Below are positions 1 to 11,611 of a DNA stretch of 64,000 nucleotides, one piece after another. The stretch covers positions 3,929,695-3,993,694 of the forward strand of contig NZ_CP072392.1 of the NCBI RefSeq assembly GCF_017742835.1, written 5' to 3'. The DNA is from Aquabacter sp. L1I39 (GTDB lineage: Bacteria > Pseudomonadota > Alphaproteobacteria > Rhizobiales > Xanthobacteraceae). The notes under the pieces are model-generated. The model was not told where the DNA came from. It ran no database searches and worked only from the letters and a program-made list of their open reading frames with translations. The translations under genes and the position numbers were made by a program. The number at the start of each line of letters is the position of its first letter. Position 1 is the first letter of the stretch.

Positions 1-987
1 GTCGAAAAAGGGAAGGAGCGGGTCCTCCAGTTCCGGCACGGGCGGCGGCTCGGGCGTGCGGGCGGCGGGGCCACGGCTTGGCCGACGCTGCGGCCCCGCG
101 TTCGCCTCGCGCACCGGGGGCGCCGCGGGGGCCGGCGGAAGGGGCGTGAAAGCGGGCTCCTCATAGCCGAAGCCCTCATCGGCCTCGGGGAGCGGTGGCT
201 GCCCATAGCCCGCATCATCCGGCGGCGCGGAAAAGTGGAACTGCTCCGGCGGGTCAGGCTCGAAGCGGGGCTCCACGCGCGACGGCGGCTGGCGCAACGT
301 CTCGTGCCGGGCCTGCTCCTGACGCGCGGCGGCGGCGCGGGACGCCATGTGCCCCCCTGCCCCACCGGCGCGGGGATGAGGCGTCTCATAGGCTTCATGC
401 GCGCGGTAATCGTCGTCCTCACCGTCTCCCTCTGGGAAAGGCGGGGGCCCGGCGGCGCGGGAGACCGGGTAATCATCGCGCGCCCGAGGCGCGTCGAGGC
501 CCGGTTCCACTCGGGGCGCAGCGCGGAAACCCTCGTCCATGAAGGGAAGCGGCGGCTCTTCAAGCGGATCGTAATCGGGTTGTGGTGGGGGCGCCTTGCG
601 GCCGGGGATCAGGCCCAGCAGCCCGCCCACCATGCCCCCGCGCGGCTTGCGCGGGGCGCTCTCTTCCGGCTCGGAAGAATGAATGGGAGCGCCGTCCGCC
701 TCGACACCGATGCCCTGGACGTGGCGCACGCCATTGTCCTTGAGGATCTTCTGCACACCCTTGATGGTGTAGCCTTCCCCATAGAGCAGGTGCTGGATGC
801 CGCGCAGCAGGACGATGTCGTCCGGGCGGTAGAAGCGGCGACCGCCGGCGCGCTTGACGGGGCGGATCTGGGTGAACTTGGTTTCCCAGAAGCGCAGCAC
901 GTGCTGGGGAAGGCCGAGCTCCTCCGCCACTTCGCTGATGGTGCGGAAGGCGTCCGGAGATTTGTCGGCTGTCCTTGCGTCCGGCAC
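1..987 (-). CDS. MerR-family transcriptional regulator (3' end outside window)
   Basis: The minus strand is open from a GTG at 987 to the left edge (329 codons visible, no stop). The first 75 or so residues are a MerR-type winged-helix DNA-binding domain: after a short leader come [11 protein letters not shown], then [11 protein letters not shown] and [15 protein letters not shown], followed by [10 protein letters not shown]. The rest is long, low-complexity sequence rich in Pro, Glu, Asp and Ala, with no recognisable effector-binding domain. A MerR regulator of this shape directly downstream of ihfA is typical of Hyphomicrobiales; its target is not known to me. It starts 18 bases after the ihfA stop codon and is probably co-transcribed with it. 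The GTG is the start that fits; the C-terminus is missing because of the window edge. Confidence 0.85.
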   Translation of the reverse strand, partial: MPDARTADKSPDAFRTISEVAEELGLPQHVLRFWETKFTQIRPVKRAGGRRFYRPDDIVLLRGIQHLLYGEGYTIKGVQKILKDNGVRHVQGIGVEADGAPIHSSEPEESAPRKPRGGMVGGLLGLIPGRKAPPPQPDYDPLEEPPLPFMDEGFRAAPRVEPGLDAPRARDDYPVSRAAGPPPFPEGDGEDDDYRAHEAYETPHPRAGGAGGHMASRAAAARQEQARHETLRQPPSRVEPRFEPDPPEQFHFSAPPDDAGYGQPPLPEADEGFGYEEPAFTPLPPAPAAPPVREANAGPQRRPSRGPAARTPEPPPVPELEDPLLPFFD

Positions 988-1004
988 GTCCCGCCCGTTC
1001 CCGA

Positions 1005-1322
1005 TCAGTCGCTGTCGCTCTCGTCCGATGTGCGCCCGTTGATGCGATTCTTCAAGATGCTGGACGGCTTGAAGACCATGACGCGGCGCGGTTCGATGGG
1101 GACTTCTTCGCCCGTCTTCGGATTGCGACCGATCCGCTGGCCCTTGGAGCGGACGACGAAGGAGCCGAACGAGGACAGCTTCACCGTCTCGCCGCGGGCG
1201 AGGCAGTCGGCAATCTCCTTGAGGACGGACTCGACGAGGGCCGCAGACTCGGTTCGGGACAACCCAACCTGCTGGTACACGGCCTCGCAAAGATCAGCAC
1301 GCGTGACGGTCCGACCAGCCAT
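1005..1322 (-). CDS. ihfA: Integration host factor subunit alpha
   Basis: Encodes 105 residues of the HU/IHF family, the nucleoid protein that bends DNA as an IHF-alpha/beta heterodimer in recombination, replication and sigma-54 promoters. The sequence has the helical dimer core ([11 protein letters not shown] to [17 protein letters not shown]), then the beta-sheet saddle [15 protein letters not shown] and the DNA-contacting arm [12 protein letters not shown]. The ATG at 1322 is preferred to an upstream in-frame ATG at 1340 because GGGGAG lies a few bases before it and because it matches the family length. The gene follows fabH, with 96 bases between, and precedes the MerR gene on the same strand. 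The acidic Ser/Asp tail is short and unremarkable. Confidence 0.95.
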   Translation of the reverse strand: MAGRTVTRADLCEAVYQQVGLSRTESAALVESVLKEIADCLARGETVKLSSFGSFVVRSKGQRIGRNPKTGEEVPIEPRRVMVFKPSSILKNRINGRTSDESDSD

Positions 1323-1418
1323 GTTTCTCCCCGGCCCCAAGAGAGTAATGATGAAATGACCCTATCGACTTTCTGCAAGCGCGGTCAACGGGCTTAATGG
1401 CGCATTTACCACGCCTTT

Positions 1419-2393
1419 TCACCACCGTACCAGTACGGAGCCCCAGGTGAAGCCCCCGCCCATGGCCTCAAGCAGGACGAGATCGCCCTTCTTGATGCGC
1501 CCATCCTTGCAGGCGGTGTCCAGCGCCAGCGGAATGGAGGCGGCAGAGGTATTACCATGCCGGTCAACGGTCGTCACCACCTTTTCCGGTGCGATGCCCA
1601 GCTTCTGGGCGCTGGCATCGATGATCCGGCGATTGGCCTGATGGGGCACGAACCAGTCGATGGTCTCAGCGCTCTCGCCGGTCGCGGCGAAGGCGTCCAC
1701 GATCACATCGGTAATCATGCCCACCGCATGCTTGAAGACCTCGCGGCCTTCCATGCGCAGGTGGCCCACCGTGCCCGTGGTGGAGGGGCCGCCATCCACA
1801 TAGAGCTTGGAGCGGTGGCGTCCGTCACAGCGCAGGTGAGAGGTCAGGATGCCCCGGCCCGCGCTCCTGTCCGCGTCCACCGCCTCGACCACCACCGCGC
1901 CGGCTCCGTCGCCGAACAGGACGCAGGTGCCCCGGTCTTCCCAGTCGAGAATGCGGGAGAAGGTCTCGGCACCGATCACCAAAGCCCGCTTGAAGGCCCC
2001 CGTGCGCAGGTGCGCGTCGGCCGTGGCGAGGGCGAAGACAAAGCCCGAGCACACCGCCTGGAGATCGAAGGCGGCGCCGTTCACGATGCCCAGTTCCGCC
2101 TGCACGGTGGCCGCGGTGGCCGGGAAGGTCTGGTCGGGCGTGGAGGTGGCCAGGATGACGAGGTCGATGTCCGCAGCGGTCACCCCGGCATCCGCCATGG
2201 CGCGCTCGGCCGCTTTGCGCGCCAGATCGGAGGTATATTCCCCCTCGGCGGCGACATAGCGCTGGCGGATGCCCGTGCGCTGGACGATCCACTCGTCGGA
2301 CGTATCCACCCGCTGCGCCAGATCCGCATTGGTCAGAACCGTCTCGGGCAGGTACGAACCGACGCCCTGCACCAAGGAAGTCTTTAAGGTCAC
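1419..2393 (-). CDS. fabH: 3-oxoacyl-[ACP] synthase III (KAS III)
   Basis: Encodes 324 residues of the thiolase-fold enzyme that condenses acetyl-CoA with malonyl-ACP to start type II fatty acid synthesis in the cytoplasm. The Cys-His-Asn catalytic triad is visible: Cys115 in [10 protein letters not shown], His251 in [11 protein letters not shown] and Asn281 in [12 protein letters not shown]. The N-terminus (GVGSYLPE) and the substrate-pocket motif [10 protein letters not shown] are canonical. The ATG overlaps the plsX stop codon by four bases (ATGA), so the two are translationally coupled, as is common for the plsX-fabH pair. It is full length with no oddities. Confidence 0.97.
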   Translation of the reverse strand: MTLKTSLVQGVGSYLPETVLTNADLAQRVDTSDEWIVQRTGIRQRYVAAEGEYTSDLARKAAERAMADAGVTAADIDLVILATSTPDQTFPATAATVQAELGIVNGAAFDLQAVCSGFVFALATADAHLRTGAFKRALVIGAETFSRILDWEDRGTCVLFGDGAGAVVVEAVDADRSAGRGILTSHLRCDGRHRSKLYVDGGPSTTGTVGHLRMEGREVFKHAVGMITDVIVDAFAATGESAETIDWFVPHQANRRIIDASAQKLGIAPEKVVTTVDRHGNTSAASIPLALDTACKDGRIKKGDLVLLEAMGGGFTWGSVLVRW

Positions 2394-3463
2394 GATTGTT
2401 CTTCCGCTTCGGCCGCCTGGACAGCCGGCGCGCCCGTGACGGGCAGACGGCGGCTGAGGAGGCTCGTTTCGATACGGGTCAGCAGCTGGTGGCGGATCAT
2501 GTCATAGCCCACGTCCACCGCGGCGGCGAAGCCTTCCGCGTCGGTGCCACCATGGCTCTTGATGACGACGCCGTTCAAGCCGAGGAACACGCCGCCATTG
2601 GAGCGGCGGGGATCCATCTTCTCACGCAGCGCCTTGAAGGCGTCGCGGGCGAGCAGATAGCCGATGCGTGCCCGCCAGGTGCGGCTCATGGCGGAGCGCA
2701 GATAGGTGGCCAGCTGCTTGGCCGTGCCCTCGGCGGTCTTCAGCGCGATATTGCCGGAAAAGCCCTCGGTGACCACCACGTCGACGGTGCCGGCACCGAT
2801 GTCATTGCCTTCGACGAAGCCGTGATAGGCCATGTCGGGCTGCGTATCCTCCTTGAGGATGCGGCCGGCCTCCTTCACTTCCTCGACGCCCTTGATCTCT
2901 TCCACGCCCACATTCAGCAGGCCGACGGTGGGGCGGGCGATGTTGAGTACTGTGCGCGCCATGGCCGAGCCCATGATGGCCATCTCCACCAGGCTCTGGG
3001 CGGTGGCGCCGATGGAGGCGCCCATGTCGAGCACGATGCTCTCGCCCTTCAGCGTCGGCCAGATGGCCGCGATGGCCGGACGGCCGATGCCGGGCATGGT
3101 ACGCAGATTAACCTTCGCCATGGCCATGAGCGCGCCGGTATTGCCGGCCGAGACGGCGGCATCCGCATCGCCGGTCTTCACCGCGTCGATGGCGCGCCAC
3201 ATGGAGGAGCGATAGCGTCCGGCACGAAGGGCTTGGCTGGGCTTGTCGTCCATGCCCACGACCACCTCAGTGTGGACCACCTTGCTGACTGCGGCGAGCG
3301 CGGGATAGCGCGCGAGCACCGCCTTCACCCGCGCCTCGTTCCCGAACAGGATGAGGCTCATGTCCGGGTGCCGGCTCTGGGCGATGGCGACGCCGGGAAT
3401 CACGACCTCGGGGCCGTGATCGCCGCCCATGGCGTCGATGGCTATGCGAACCGGGGCAGTCAT
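2390..3463 (-). CDS. plsX: Phosphate acyltransferase PlsX
   Basis: Encodes 357 residues. PlsX makes acyl-phosphate from acyl-ACP, feeding PlsY in membrane phospholipid synthesis; it is a peripheral membrane enzyme. The diagnostic start [14 protein letters not shown] is present, followed by [20 protein letters not shown] and a conserved C-terminal [16 protein letters not shown]. The ATG at 3463 is chosen over an in-frame ATG 102 bases upstream because family members begin just before IDAMGGDHG. The long C-terminal tail after the last conserved motif ends in acidic residues. It is coupled to fabH by a 4-base overlap and lies 124 bases downstream of yceD. Confidence 0.97.
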   Translation of the reverse strand: MTAPVRIAIDAMGGDHGPEVVIPGVAIAQSRHPDMSLILFGNEARVKAVLARYPALAAVSKVVHTEVVVGMDDKPSQALRAGRYRSSMWRAIDAVKTGDADAAVSAGNTGALMAMAKVNLRTMPGIGRPAIAAIWPTLKGESIVLDMGASIGATAQSLVEMAIMGSAMARTVLNIARPTVGLLNVGVEEIKGVEEVKEAGRILKEDTQPDMAYHGFVEGNDIGAGTVDVVVTEGFSGNIALKTAEGTAKQLATYLRSAMSRTWRARIGYLLARDAFKALREKMDPRRSNGGVFLGLNGVVIKSHGGTDAEGFAAAVDVGYDMIRHQLLTRIETSLLSRRLPVTGAPAVQAAEAEEQS

Positions 3464-3587
3464 GTCTTCGAGGGTTCCAGTCGATCCTGCGCGGCGCGGG
3501 CATGCCGCATGGCGGGCGGACAATAACGTGTGAAATTCGGGCCGCAACTGCGCCGGCGCGCGCACCCGGGAAGAGTGGGCCTGCCGG

Positions 3588-4112
3588 TCACGATTTCCCC
3601 TTCAGCTTCGCCAGCGCGGCAAAGGGCGATTCGTCCGCCGGCCCCTCCTGGTGCGTCTCGAACACCTCCCCCGGACGACGGGGATAGGGGTCGAGGCCGA
3701 GCGACAGGAACTCGGTGGCGAGCGCGCCGAGGTCCACGGCGCCATCCACAAGGGCGTCGGGGGGATCGCGCAGGGCCTCGCCGTCGGCGTCCTCCTCTTC
3801 GGCGGCCTCGAAGGCGGCCACCTCTTCGGGCGGGGCGAATTCCACCTCGAACGTCTCGTCCACCTGATCGTCGAAGGGCTCCAGCGACACCACCGAGGTC
3901 ACCCGCACCGTCGCCTTCAGCCGCCCGGTCACCAGCGCGCCGTCGCGGCGCGGCACGAGAGTGGCCTCCAACTGGAGGTCGAGTAAGTCCAGCACGCCCA
4001 CATGGCGGGCGAGCGCGGCCCGCTCCTCGGCGGTGGGCACGACGCGCACGGTCGTTCCGGAGGGCGACAGCTCCGCGATGCGGACTTTGTGGGTGAGGGG
4101 AATCTCAGGCAT
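3588..4112 (-). CDS. YceD/DUF177 family protein
   Basis: Encodes 174 residues, starting [15 protein letters not shown]. It belongs to the YceD (DUF177) family, which in many bacteria sits next to rpmF and plsX and has been linked to 23S rRNA or ribosome assembly. The usual middle region is present ([22 protein letters not shown]), followed by a very acidic stretch and the C-terminal [14 protein letters not shown]. The ATG at 4112 overlaps the end of the upstream chaperone gene by eight bases, which argues for coupling and against the longer reading frame. No rpmF lies next to it here. The exact role in this organism is inference from the family. Confidence 0.88.
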   Translation of the reverse strand: MPEIPLTHKVRIAELSPSGTTVRVVPTAEERAALARHVGVLDLLDLQLEATLVPRRDGALVTGRLKATVRVTSVVSLEPFDDQVDETFEVEFAPPEEVAAFEAAEEEDADGEALRDPPDALVDGAVDLGALATEFLSLGLDPYPRRPGEVFETHQEGPADESPFAALAKLKGKS

Positions 4113-4653
4113 GGTCCTCGACCTTATCCTGCGAGAGTGGCGGGAACGCGGCCTCGCCGTTTGAAAATCGAGCCATCGGCTGGGCTGCGAGCCCATCGCG
4201 CGCAGCCTCCACATAGGTTGCGAGGGCGTGCGCTTGAGGAAGAGAGGGATCGGCTTCCAGAACGTTCCGTGCCAGCGCGTCCCGCAGGGCCTGTACGCCG
4301 CCGGTCAGGGCTGCGTCATAGGCTGCGGTGCGGCCATAGAAGGCCTGGCCGATCTTTTTCATGCGCTTGGGAACGGACAGGTCGCCGATTCCCATTTCGC
4401 GCAAGGTACGGTCCATGTCGTCCAGAAAGGCATCGAAGACCTTCTGTGACATGTCCTGCCCGGCCTCCCCCTCCCCTTTCAGGCGGTGGCAGACCAGGAA
4501 GGTGTGCAGCAGCAGCAACTCGAACCGCCCTTCGACCGTATCGGGAACGCCCAACTCCATATAGAAGGCAGGCTGCCGCGCCTGTGCCACGATCGCGCCA
4601 TACAGCCGCTCGATGGTATCGGGGGTCTTGTTTCGGCGAAACAGCTTGAGCAT
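4105..4653 (-). CDS. Ubiquinol-cytochrome c chaperone family protein (CBP3-like)
   Basis: Encodes 182 residues from MLKLFRRNKTPDTIERLYGAIV. The family (PF03981) includes mitochondrial Cbp3, which assists cytochrome b synthesis and bc1 complex assembly; the bacterial members are assigned by homology only. Visible family features are ARQPAFYMELGVPDTVEGRFE, the LLLLHTFLVCHRLKGEG helix, and FDAFLDDMDRTLREMGIGDLSVPKRMKK. The ATG at 4653 is preceded by AGGACG; a much longer upstream frame is non-homologous and GC-driven. It heads the minus-strand run into yceD (8-base overlap) and is divergent from bamE, a gene pair conserved in Hyphomicrobiales. Confidence 0.9.
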   Translation of the reverse strand: MLKLFRRNKTPDTIERLYGAIVAQARQPAFYMELGVPDTVEGRFELLLLHTFLVCHRLKGEGEAGQDMSQKVFDAFLDDMDRTLREMGIGDLSVPKRMKKIGQAFYGRTAAYDAALTGGVQALRDALARNVLEADPSLPQAHALATYVEAARDGLAAQPMARFSNGEAAFPPLSQDKVEDHA

Positions 4654-4892
4654 TACGTCCTGCAGGGTGTGCGCGCGGGGCGAGGCGGACGATAATGCGC
4701 CTGCTTGAGCCCGTTTCGGGCGTAGCGCGCCCGCTTGCGTGTGGCAAGGGCGCGAATGGCGACGGGTGGGGGCAACCCGGCGGCACATGACAAATCGGCG
4801 ACAGCCCGCCTTGGGCCCCGCCGGATGGGAATCAACGGAGCGCGGAGGGGCGCGGCCAAGGCCGATCTTCCCGCTCGAACGAGGGACATGGC

Positions 4893-5438
4893 GTGGCGTC
4901 AATGCAGTTGAAGATCGGTGCACCCGACACTTCGTCCTCCCCGAGGCGTGGCCTTCTGCGCACGGGCGCCCTCATCGGCGCCGCCGCGGTCTCCACTTTC
5001 CTGACCGCCTGCAGCGGCACGCCGGCCCTGACCACGGGTTCGGGCACCACCCTTTCGGGCGTGGTGCGCACCTATCAGCGCGGCTATGTGCTGAGCGAGG
5101 GTGCGTTGGAGCAGATCCCGGTGGGGTCGAGCCAGGAACAGGTGCTCCTCGTGCTCGGCACGCCGTCCACCGTCTCGGTGCTGAACGGCGATGTCTTCTT
5201 CTACATCTCCCAGGTGCAGCAGAAGGTGGCCTTCCTGAAGCCCGAGATCATCGAGCAGAAGGTTCTGGCCGTCTATTTCGATAAGAATCGCCGCGTGGCC
5301 CGCATCGCCAACTACGGCCTGCAGGACGGCAAGGTGTTCGACTTCGTCAGCCAGACGACGCCCACCTCCGGCAGCGAGCTGTCGATCATCAAGCAGCTGC
5401 TCCAGGCGACCAATTTCAGCCCCATGGCCACCCAGTGA
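4893..5438 (+). CDS. bamE: Outer membrane assembly factor BamE (SmpA/OmlA lipoprotein)
   Basis: Encodes 181 residues. BamE is an outer-membrane lipoprotein subunit of the BAM beta-barrel insertion machine. It starts at GTG 4893, which is supported by GAGGGA about seven bases upstream; an ATG nine bases later is the alternative. A lipoprotein signal is visible: a hydrophobic run and then the lipobox LTAC with Cys40. The mature part holds the SmpA/OmlA fold (GYVLSEGALEQIPVGSSQEQVLLVLGTPS). The extended C-terminus (SIIKQLLQATNF) is typical of alphaproteobacterial OmlA. It is divergent from the CBP3-like gene and convergent with tpiA. Confidence 0.92.
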   Translation: MASMQLKIGAPDTSSSPRRGLLRTGALIGAAAVSTFLTACSGTPALTTGSGTTLSGVVRTYQRGYVLSEGALEQIPVGSSQEQVLLVLGTPSTVSVLNGDVFFYISQVQQKVAFLKPEIIEQKVLAVYFDKNRRVARIANYGLQDGKVFDFVSQTTPTSGSELSIIKQLLQATNFSPMATQ

Positions 5439-5445
5439 TCGCAAA

Positions 5446-5472
5446 GCGGCGGCCGGTTTGCCCGGCCGCCGC
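5446..5472. terminator. Strong GC hairpin between bamE and tpiA
   Basis: A perfect 11-bp inverted repeat (arms 5446-5456 and 5462-5472, GCGGCGGCCGG and its complement) with a 5-base loop lies just after the bamE stop and before the tpiA stop on the other strand. It has no clear T tract, so it is a candidate bidirectional terminator or transcript-end stabiliser. Confidence 0.6.
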
Positions 5473-5507
5473 AGCATCTTCGACAAGCTGACACAAAGCC
5501 TGAGGCG

Positions 5508-6284
5508 TCAGGCGTAAGCCTTTGCGATGGCCAGGAAATCGCTAGCCTTCAGGCTGGCGCCGCCGACCAGGGCGCCATCCACATCCGCCGCCTTCAGCAA
5601 GGTGGGCGCATTGTCGGGCTTCACGGAGCCGCCATAGAGAATGCGCACCTTGCCGGCCTCCTCGCCCAGCGCTTCGGCAAGCACTTTGCGAATCTCCCCG
5701 TGCATTTCTTCCACGTCGCCCACGGTCGGGACGAGGCCGGTGCCGATGGCCCAGACCGGCTCATAGGCCACGACCAGGTTCGCCCCGCTCGCCCCGGCCG
5801 GCACCGAGCCGCGCACTTGGGCCGCCACCACCGCAAGAGCGGAGCCGCCCTCGCGTTCCTGCCGGGTCTCGCCCACGCAGACCACAGCGGTGAGGCCTGC
5901 CCGCCAGGCCGCCTCGGCCTTGGCGCGGACCACCGCATCGCTCTCGCAATGGTCGGTGCGGCGCTCGCTGTGGCCGACGATCACGAAACTGGCGCCGGCG
6001 TCCTTGAGCATTTCCGCCGAAAGGTCGCCGGTATGGGCGCCGGAGGCCTTGGCGTGGCAGTCCTGGCCGCCAATGGCGATGCCGGAGCCGGTGGTCTCGG
6101 CGGCCAGCAGCGCGACGAGGGTCGCGGGCGGGCAGATGAGGAGGTCCGCCTTGTCCTTCAGCGCGGCATCATAGCCGTCCGCCATGGCGATGAGTTCGGC
6201 GCCGGAATGCTTCATGCCGTTCATCTTCCAGTTTCCGGCTACAAGCGGGCGGCGGGCGGCGGGCATCGGCATCTCCGGTTTCAT
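5508..6284 (-). CDS. tpiA: Triose-phosphate isomerase
   Basis: Encodes 258 residues of the TIM-barrel enzyme that interconverts dihydroxyacetone phosphate and glyceraldehyde 3-phosphate. Catalytic residues are visible: Asn18 and Lys20 in GNWKMNG, His105 in VIVGHSERR, and Glu175 in [12 protein letters not shown]. The phosphate-binding YGGSVKPDN is near the C-terminus. The ATG at 6284 is the first good family start; MPMPAARR four codons in is an alternative. It is a single gene on the minus strand, divergent from ppiD with about 140 bases between. Confidence 0.97.
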   Translation of the reverse strand: MKPEMPMPAARRPLVAGNWKMNGMKHSGAELIAMADGYDAALKDKADLLICPPATLVALLAAETTGSGIAIGGQDCHAKASGAHTGDLSAEMLKDAGASFVIVGHSERRTDHCESDAVVRAKAEAAWRAGLTAVVCVGETRQEREGGSALAVVAAQVRGSVPAGASGANLVVAYEPVWAIGTGLVPTVGDVEEMHGEIRKVLAEALGEEAGKVRILYGGSVKPDNAPTLLKAADVDGALVGGASLKASDFLAIAKAYA

Positions 6285-6426
6285 GTCGCGTTTCCGTGCG
6301 GTTAGCAGAGGTCGAAAGGCACTGCAAACACGCCGTTCTGCGCCGTTGCGGGGAGGAAGGCCCCTCCCTATGATGCGCGCCTTCTGCGCCGGGCCTCCGG
6401 TCGCCCATCTCAAGTCAGTCGGGACG

Positions 6427-8322
6427 ATGGTACTTCAGACACTCCGCAAAGGCGCCTCGGGCTTTATCGCCAAGGGATTTCTCGCCATTCTCACCCTGAG
6501 CTTCGTGATCTGGGGCGTCGCCGACGTCTTTCGCACCTATGGTGCGAATGCGGTGGCCAAGGTGGGCGACACCGAGATTTCCATGGACGCCTTCCGGCAG
6601 CAGTACCTCAACCAATTGCAGCGCGTCAGCCGCCAGGCGGGGCGCGTCATCACCCCCGAGCAGGCCCGGGCCTTCGGTCTCGACCGGCAGATCCTCGACC
6701 AGATGATCGCCGAGACCGCCCTCGACGACCAGGCCAAGCGCCTCGGCCTGGCTTTGTCGGACGACGAGATCGCCCGCGAGATCCGCGACAATCCCGCTTT
6801 CCGCCCCCAGGGCGCGACCGCCTTCGACCCCGCCTATTTCGGCCAGCTCCTGCGCGCGAACGGCCTGACGGAGGAGCGCTTCATCGGCCTGGAGCGCCAG
6901 CGCAAGCTGCGCGAGCAACTGGTGGAGTCCTTCGGCGGCAGCGTCGCCGCGCCCGCCGTGCTGCGGGACCTGATCCATCGCTACGAGACCCAGCAGCGCG
7001 ACGTCTCCTATGTCGCCGTGGGACCCGGGGCGGCCGGCGCCCTGCCCGAGCCCACCGAGGAGCAGCTCAAGGCCTTCTATGACGCGCACAAGATCACCTT
7101 CCGCGCGCCGGAGTATCGCACGGTTGCCTATCTGGCGCTGACGCCTGCGACGCTGGCGCCCTGGATCCAGGTGTCGGACGCCGACGTGAAGGCGGCCTAT
7201 GACGCCAATCCCGGCCGATTCGGCACGCCCGAGAAGCGCACCCTGCAGCAGATCGTCTTTCCCTCCACCCAGGACGCTGAGGCCGCGGCCGAGAAGATCA
7301 AGGGCGGGGCGACGTTCGAGGAGATCGCGCAGGCGCGCAAGCTGAGCGACAAGGACATCAGCCTCGGCACCGTGGCCAAGGCCGAGCTCATCGACCCGAA
7401 GGTGGCAGACGCCGCCTTCGCGCTTCCGGAAGGCGGCACCAGCGCCCCCGTGGAGGGCGCCTTCGGCACCGCCCTCGTCCATGTGGCGAAGATTGAGCCT
7501 GGCGCGCAGCAGCCGCTGGAACAGGTGGCCCCCCAGCTTCACCAGGAGATCGCTTTGGAGCGTGCCCGCCGGGAGCTTCTGGACAAGCATGATGCCATCG
7601 AGGACGAGCGCGCCTCCGGGTCCACCCTTGCCGAGGTGGCCCAGAAGGTGGGCCTGCCGCTGGAAAGCGTGGACGCAGTGGACCGGTCCGGCCGTGATCC
7701 CTCCGGCGCCGAGGTCACCGACATTCCAGGCCGTGCCGACGTGGTGTCCGGCGCCTTCTCCGCCCAACCCGGCGTCGAGACCGATCCGGTGCAACTGCCC
7801 CAGAATGGCGGCTATGTCTGGTACGAGGTGAAGGAGATCACCCCGGCCCGCGAGCGGCCCTTCGACGAGGTGAAGGACCTGGTCAAGTCCCGCTGGACCG
7901 AAGACGAGACCGTCAAGGCCGTGAGCGCCAAGGCCGAGGCTCTGTTGGCCGAGGTCAAGGGCGGCAAGTCCCTGGCGGACGTGGCCGCCGCCGCCGGTCT
8001 TGAGGTGAAGACCCAGGCCGGCCTCCAGCGGGGCCGCACCACCAGCGATTTCCCCGCCGTCGCCGTGCAGGCCATGTTCGACGCCAAGCTGAACGAGGCG
8101 GGTGTCACCTCCGGCACAGTGCCGGCCGAGCGCATCCTGTTCCAGGTGACCAGCGAGACCGTGCCGCCCGACACAGCGCTCGATGCGCGCCTGGAGGCTC
8201 AGCTCGGCCAGCAGCTGGAAGGCGACGTGCTCAACCAGTATGTGGCGCAGCTGCGCAAGGAGGTGGGCGTCTCCATCAATGAGCGGTCCTACCTGCTCGC
8301 CATCGGCGGCAGCGGAAACTGA
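6427..8322 (+). CDS. ppiD: Periplasmic folding chaperone PpiD-like (SurA N-terminal / parvulin PPIase)
   Basis: Encodes 631 residues. There is one N-terminal membrane anchor (about residues 12-34, [20 protein letters not shown]), so the bulk lies in the periplasm. Next comes a SurA_N-type chaperone region ([21 protein letters not shown], residues about 42-180), then a parvulin-like rotamase region (about 250-370, [12 protein letters not shown]). Such proteins help newly exported proteins leave the Sec translocon. The start [13 protein letters not shown] matches alphaproteobacterial PpiD. The trpE start is eight bases after the stop, so ppiD and trpE probably share a transcript, an arrangement seen elsewhere in the class. 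Active-site residues of the parvulin domain are poorly conserved by eye, so isomerase activity is not assured. Confidence 0.9.
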   Translation: MVLQTLRKGASGFIAKGFLAILTLSFVIWGVADVFRTYGANAVAKVGDTEISMDAFRQQYLNQLQRVSRQAGRVITPEQARAFGLDRQILDQMIAETALDDQAKRLGLALSDDEIAREIRDNPAFRPQGATAFDPAYFGQLLRANGLTEERFIGLERQRKLREQLVESFGGSVAAPAVLRDLIHRYETQQRDVSYVAVGPGAAGALPEPTEEQLKAFYDAHKITFRAPEYRTVAYLALTPATLAPWIQVSDADVKAAYDANPGRFGTPEKRTLQQIVFPSTQDAEAAAEKIKGGATFEEIAQARKLSDKDISLGTVAKAELIDPKVADAAFALPEGGTSAPVEGAFGTALVHVAKIEPGAQQPLEQVAPQLHQEIALERARRELLDKHDAIEDERASGSTLAEVAQKVGLPLESVDAVDRSGRDPSGAEVTDIPGRADVVSGAFSAQPGVETDPVQLPQNGGYVWYEVKEITPARERPFDEVKDLVKSRWTEDETVKAVSAKAEALLAEVKGGKSLADVAAAAGLEVKTQAGLQRGRTTSDFPAVAVQAMFDAKLNEAGVTSGTVPAERILFQVTSETVPPDTALDARLEAQLGQQLEGDVLNQYVAQLRKEVGVSINERSYLLAIGGSGN

Positions 8323-8330
8323 GCCCGGCC

Positions 8331-9842
8331 ATGAACGCACCCACCGATTTCGAGGCCTTTTCCCGGCGCTATGCCCGGGGGGAGGCCCAGGTCGTCTCCA
8401 CCACCCTCGTGGCGGACCTGGAGACGCCCGTCTCGGCCTTCCTGAAGATCGCCGGCGACCTGCCCAACGCCTTCCTCCTGGAATCGGTGGAGGGTGGGGA
8501 GACGCGCGGGCGCTATTCCATGATCGGCTATGCACCCGACGTGATCTGGCGCGCCCATGGCGACAAGGCGGAGATCAACCGCACCGCCCTGAAGGATGCG
8601 GATGCGTTCGAGCCGTGCGCGGAGCCACCTCTCAAGGCGCTGCGCGCGCTGCTCGCCGAGTCGGCTATCGCGTTGCCCGAGGGCGCACCGCCCATGGCGG
8701 CGGGCGTGTTTGGCTATCTCGGCTATGACATGGTGCGGCAGATGGAGCGGCTCGCCCCCGCTAAGCCCGATCCCATCGGCGTGCCCGAGGCCCTCCTCAT
8801 TCGCCCCACCCTCATGGTGGTGTTCGACGCGGTCAAGGACGAGCTGACCGCCGTCACCCCTGTGCGCCCGGTGGACGGCGTTTCAGCCAAGGCCGCGTTC
8901 GAGGCGGCGCTGGAGCGGCTCGACCAGGTGGTGGCCGCTTTGGAGCGCTCCATCTCCCATCCCGCGCCCGAACCCTTCCACGGCCATGTGGACCAGGTCT
9001 CCAACACCTCGGAGGCCGAATTCTGCGCCATGGTGGAGAAGGCGAAGGAGTTCATCCGCGCCGGCGACATCTTCCAGGTGGTGCTCTCCCAGCGCTTCGA
9101 GAGCCCCTTCACCCTGCCGCCCTTCGCCCTCTACCGGGCGCTGCGGCGGGTCAATCCGGCGCCGTTCCTGGTCTATCTGAACTTTGCCGGCTTCTCGGTT
9201 GTGTGCTCCAGCCCGGAAATCCTGGTGCGGCTGCGCGGCGGCAAGGTCACCATTCGCCCCATTGCCGGCACCCGCAAGCGCGGCGCCACCCATGGCGAGG
9301 ACGAGGCGCTGGCCACCGAGCTTCTGGCCGACCCCAAGGAGCGGGCCGAGCACCTCATGCTCCTGGATCTCGGCCGCAACGATGTGGGCCGGGTTTCCAA
9401 GATCGGCACGGTTGAGGTCACCGACAGCTTCTTCATCGAGCGCTACAGCCAGGTGATGCACATCGTCTCCAACGTGGAAGGCACGGTAGACCCCAAGTTC
9501 GACGCCCTCGACGCGCTGGCGGCGGGCTTTCCGGCCGGCACGGTCTCCGGCGCGCCCAAGGTGCGCGCCATGGAGATCATTGACGGGCTGGAGAAGGACA
9601 AGCGCGGCATCTATGCCGGCGCCATCGGCTATTTCGGCGCCAATGGCGAGATGGACACCTGCATCGTGCTGCGCACCGCCATCGTGAAGGACGGGCGCAT
9701 GTATGTGCAGGCGGGCGCGGGCCTCGTCTATGATTCCGTGCCGCAGAGCGAGCACCAGGAATGCGTGAACAAGGCCAAGGCCCTGTTCCGCGCGGGCGAG
9801 GAGGCGGTGCGCTTCGCGGCGCGGGCGGGGCGCGGGCAATGA
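8331..9842 (+). CDS. trpE: Anthranilate synthase component I
   Basis: Encodes 503 residues. It converts chorismate with ammonia or glutamine-derived NH3 to anthranilate, the first step of tryptophan synthesis. The feedback-binding region LLESVEGGETRGRYS and the partner motif NPAPFLVYLNF are present, as are the chorismate-binding motifs IAGTRKRG, LDLGRNDVGRVS and FPAGTVSGAPKVRAMEII. This is the stand-alone form, not the fused TrpEG found in some rhizobia. It starts eight bases after ppiD. A 136-base gap separates it from trpG; I see no leader peptide or attenuator there. Confidence 0.97.
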   Translation: MNAPTDFEAFSRRYARGEAQVVSTTLVADLETPVSAFLKIAGDLPNAFLLESVEGGETRGRYSMIGYAPDVIWRAHGDKAEINRTALKDADAFEPCAEPPLKALRALLAESAIALPEGAPPMAAGVFGYLGYDMVRQMERLAPAKPDPIGVPEALLIRPTLMVVFDAVKDELTAVTPVRPVDGVSAKAAFEAALERLDQVVAALERSISHPAPEPFHGHVDQVSNTSEAEFCAMVEKAKEFIRAGDIFQVVLSQRFESPFTLPPFALYRALRRVNPAPFLVYLNFAGFSVVCSSPEILVRLRGGKVTIRPIAGTRKRGATHGEDEALATELLADPKERAEHLMLLDLGRNDVGRVSKIGTVEVTDSFFIERYSQVMHIVSNVEGTVDPKFDALDALAAGFPAGTVSGAPKVRAMEIIDGLEKDKRGIYAGAIGYFGANGEMDTCIVLRTAIVKDGRMYVQAGAGLVYDSVPQSEHQECVNKAKALFRAGEEAVRFAARAGRGQ

Positions 9843-9978
9843 CCGGCCGGCGGCTCTTCCTGAAGGAACGATGGCGCGGCGCTTGACCCTGCCGCCACCG
9901 CACGCATTAACTCGGGGCCGGCTCGCTGCCATCAGGAGCGCGAGCCGCCTGCCCGGATCCGCCGGGCCTGGAGTTCCG

Positions 9979-10584
9979 ATGACCGCCGTTACGCTGATCG
10001 ATAATTACGACAGCTTCACCTATAATCTCTGGCACTATCTCGGAGAGCTGGGGGCCACCGTCACCGTCCATCGCAACGATGCGAAGGATGTGGAGGCGGT
10101 GCTGGCCGAGAAGCCGGACGCCATCGTTATCTCTCCCGGTCCCTGCACGCCGAGCGAGGCGGGCATCTGCCTCGACCTCATCGCCCGCGCCGCCGGCGAG
10201 GTGCCCCTTTTCGGCGTGTGCCTCGGCCACCAGGCCATCGGGCAGGTGTTCGGCGGCGACGTGATCCGGGCGCCGATCCCCATGCACGGCAAGATGTCGC
10301 AGATCCATCACGAGGGGCGCTCGGTGTTTCGCGGCCTCAACCGGGCCTTCCAGGCCACGCGCTATCATTCGCTGATCGTGGATCGCGGCACCTTGCCCGC
10401 GGCGCTGGAAGTCACCGCCCACACGGAAGATGGGCTCATCATGGGCCTCGCCCACCGCACCCATCCGGTGCATGGGGTGCAGTTCCATCCCGAGAGCATC
10501 GCCTCGGAGAATGGCCACGCCCTCATCCGCAACTTCCTGGAGATTGCCACCGCCTTCAATGCGGGCAAGAGGCAGGGGAGCTGA
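9979..10584 (+). CDS. trpG: Anthranilate synthase component II (glutamine amidotransferase)
   Basis: Encodes 201 residues of a class I glutamine amidotransferase that supplies ammonia to TrpE. It has the typical start [12 protein letters not shown], nucleophile Cys81 in [11 protein letters not shown], and His170 and Glu172 in [14 protein letters not shown] precedes the ATG at 9979; the frame is open further upstream but is not homologous. TrpG and PabA cannot be told apart from sequence alone, and in many bacteria one protein serves both, but the position between trpE and trpD supports TrpG. The trpD start follows four bases after the stop. Confidence 0.95.
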   Translation: MTAVTLIDNYDSFTYNLWHYLGELGATVTVHRNDAKDVEAVLAEKPDAIVISPGPCTPSEAGICLDLIARAAGEVPLFGVCLGHQAIGQVFGGDVIRAPIPMHGKMSQIHHEGRSVFRGLNRAFQATRYHSLIVDRGTLPAALEVTAHTEDGLIMGLAHRTHPVHGVQFHPESIASENGHALIRNFLEIATAFNAGKRQGS

Positions 10585-10588
10585 CGCC

Positions 10589-11607
<1,019 letters not shown>

Positions 11608-11611
<4 letters not shown>

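Noticed and set aside
195..1359. Plus-strand frames over the MerR and ihfA region
   Set aside because: Overlapped by conserved minus-strand genes.
6415..8535. Long minus-strand open frame opposite ppiD
   Set aside because: High-GC shadow of a well-conserved gene; its translation shows no family and is rich in Gly, Ala, His and Arg.
9843..9978. trp leader peptide or attenuator between trpE and trpG
   Set aside because: No Trp-codon-rich short frame followed by alternative hairpins could be found.
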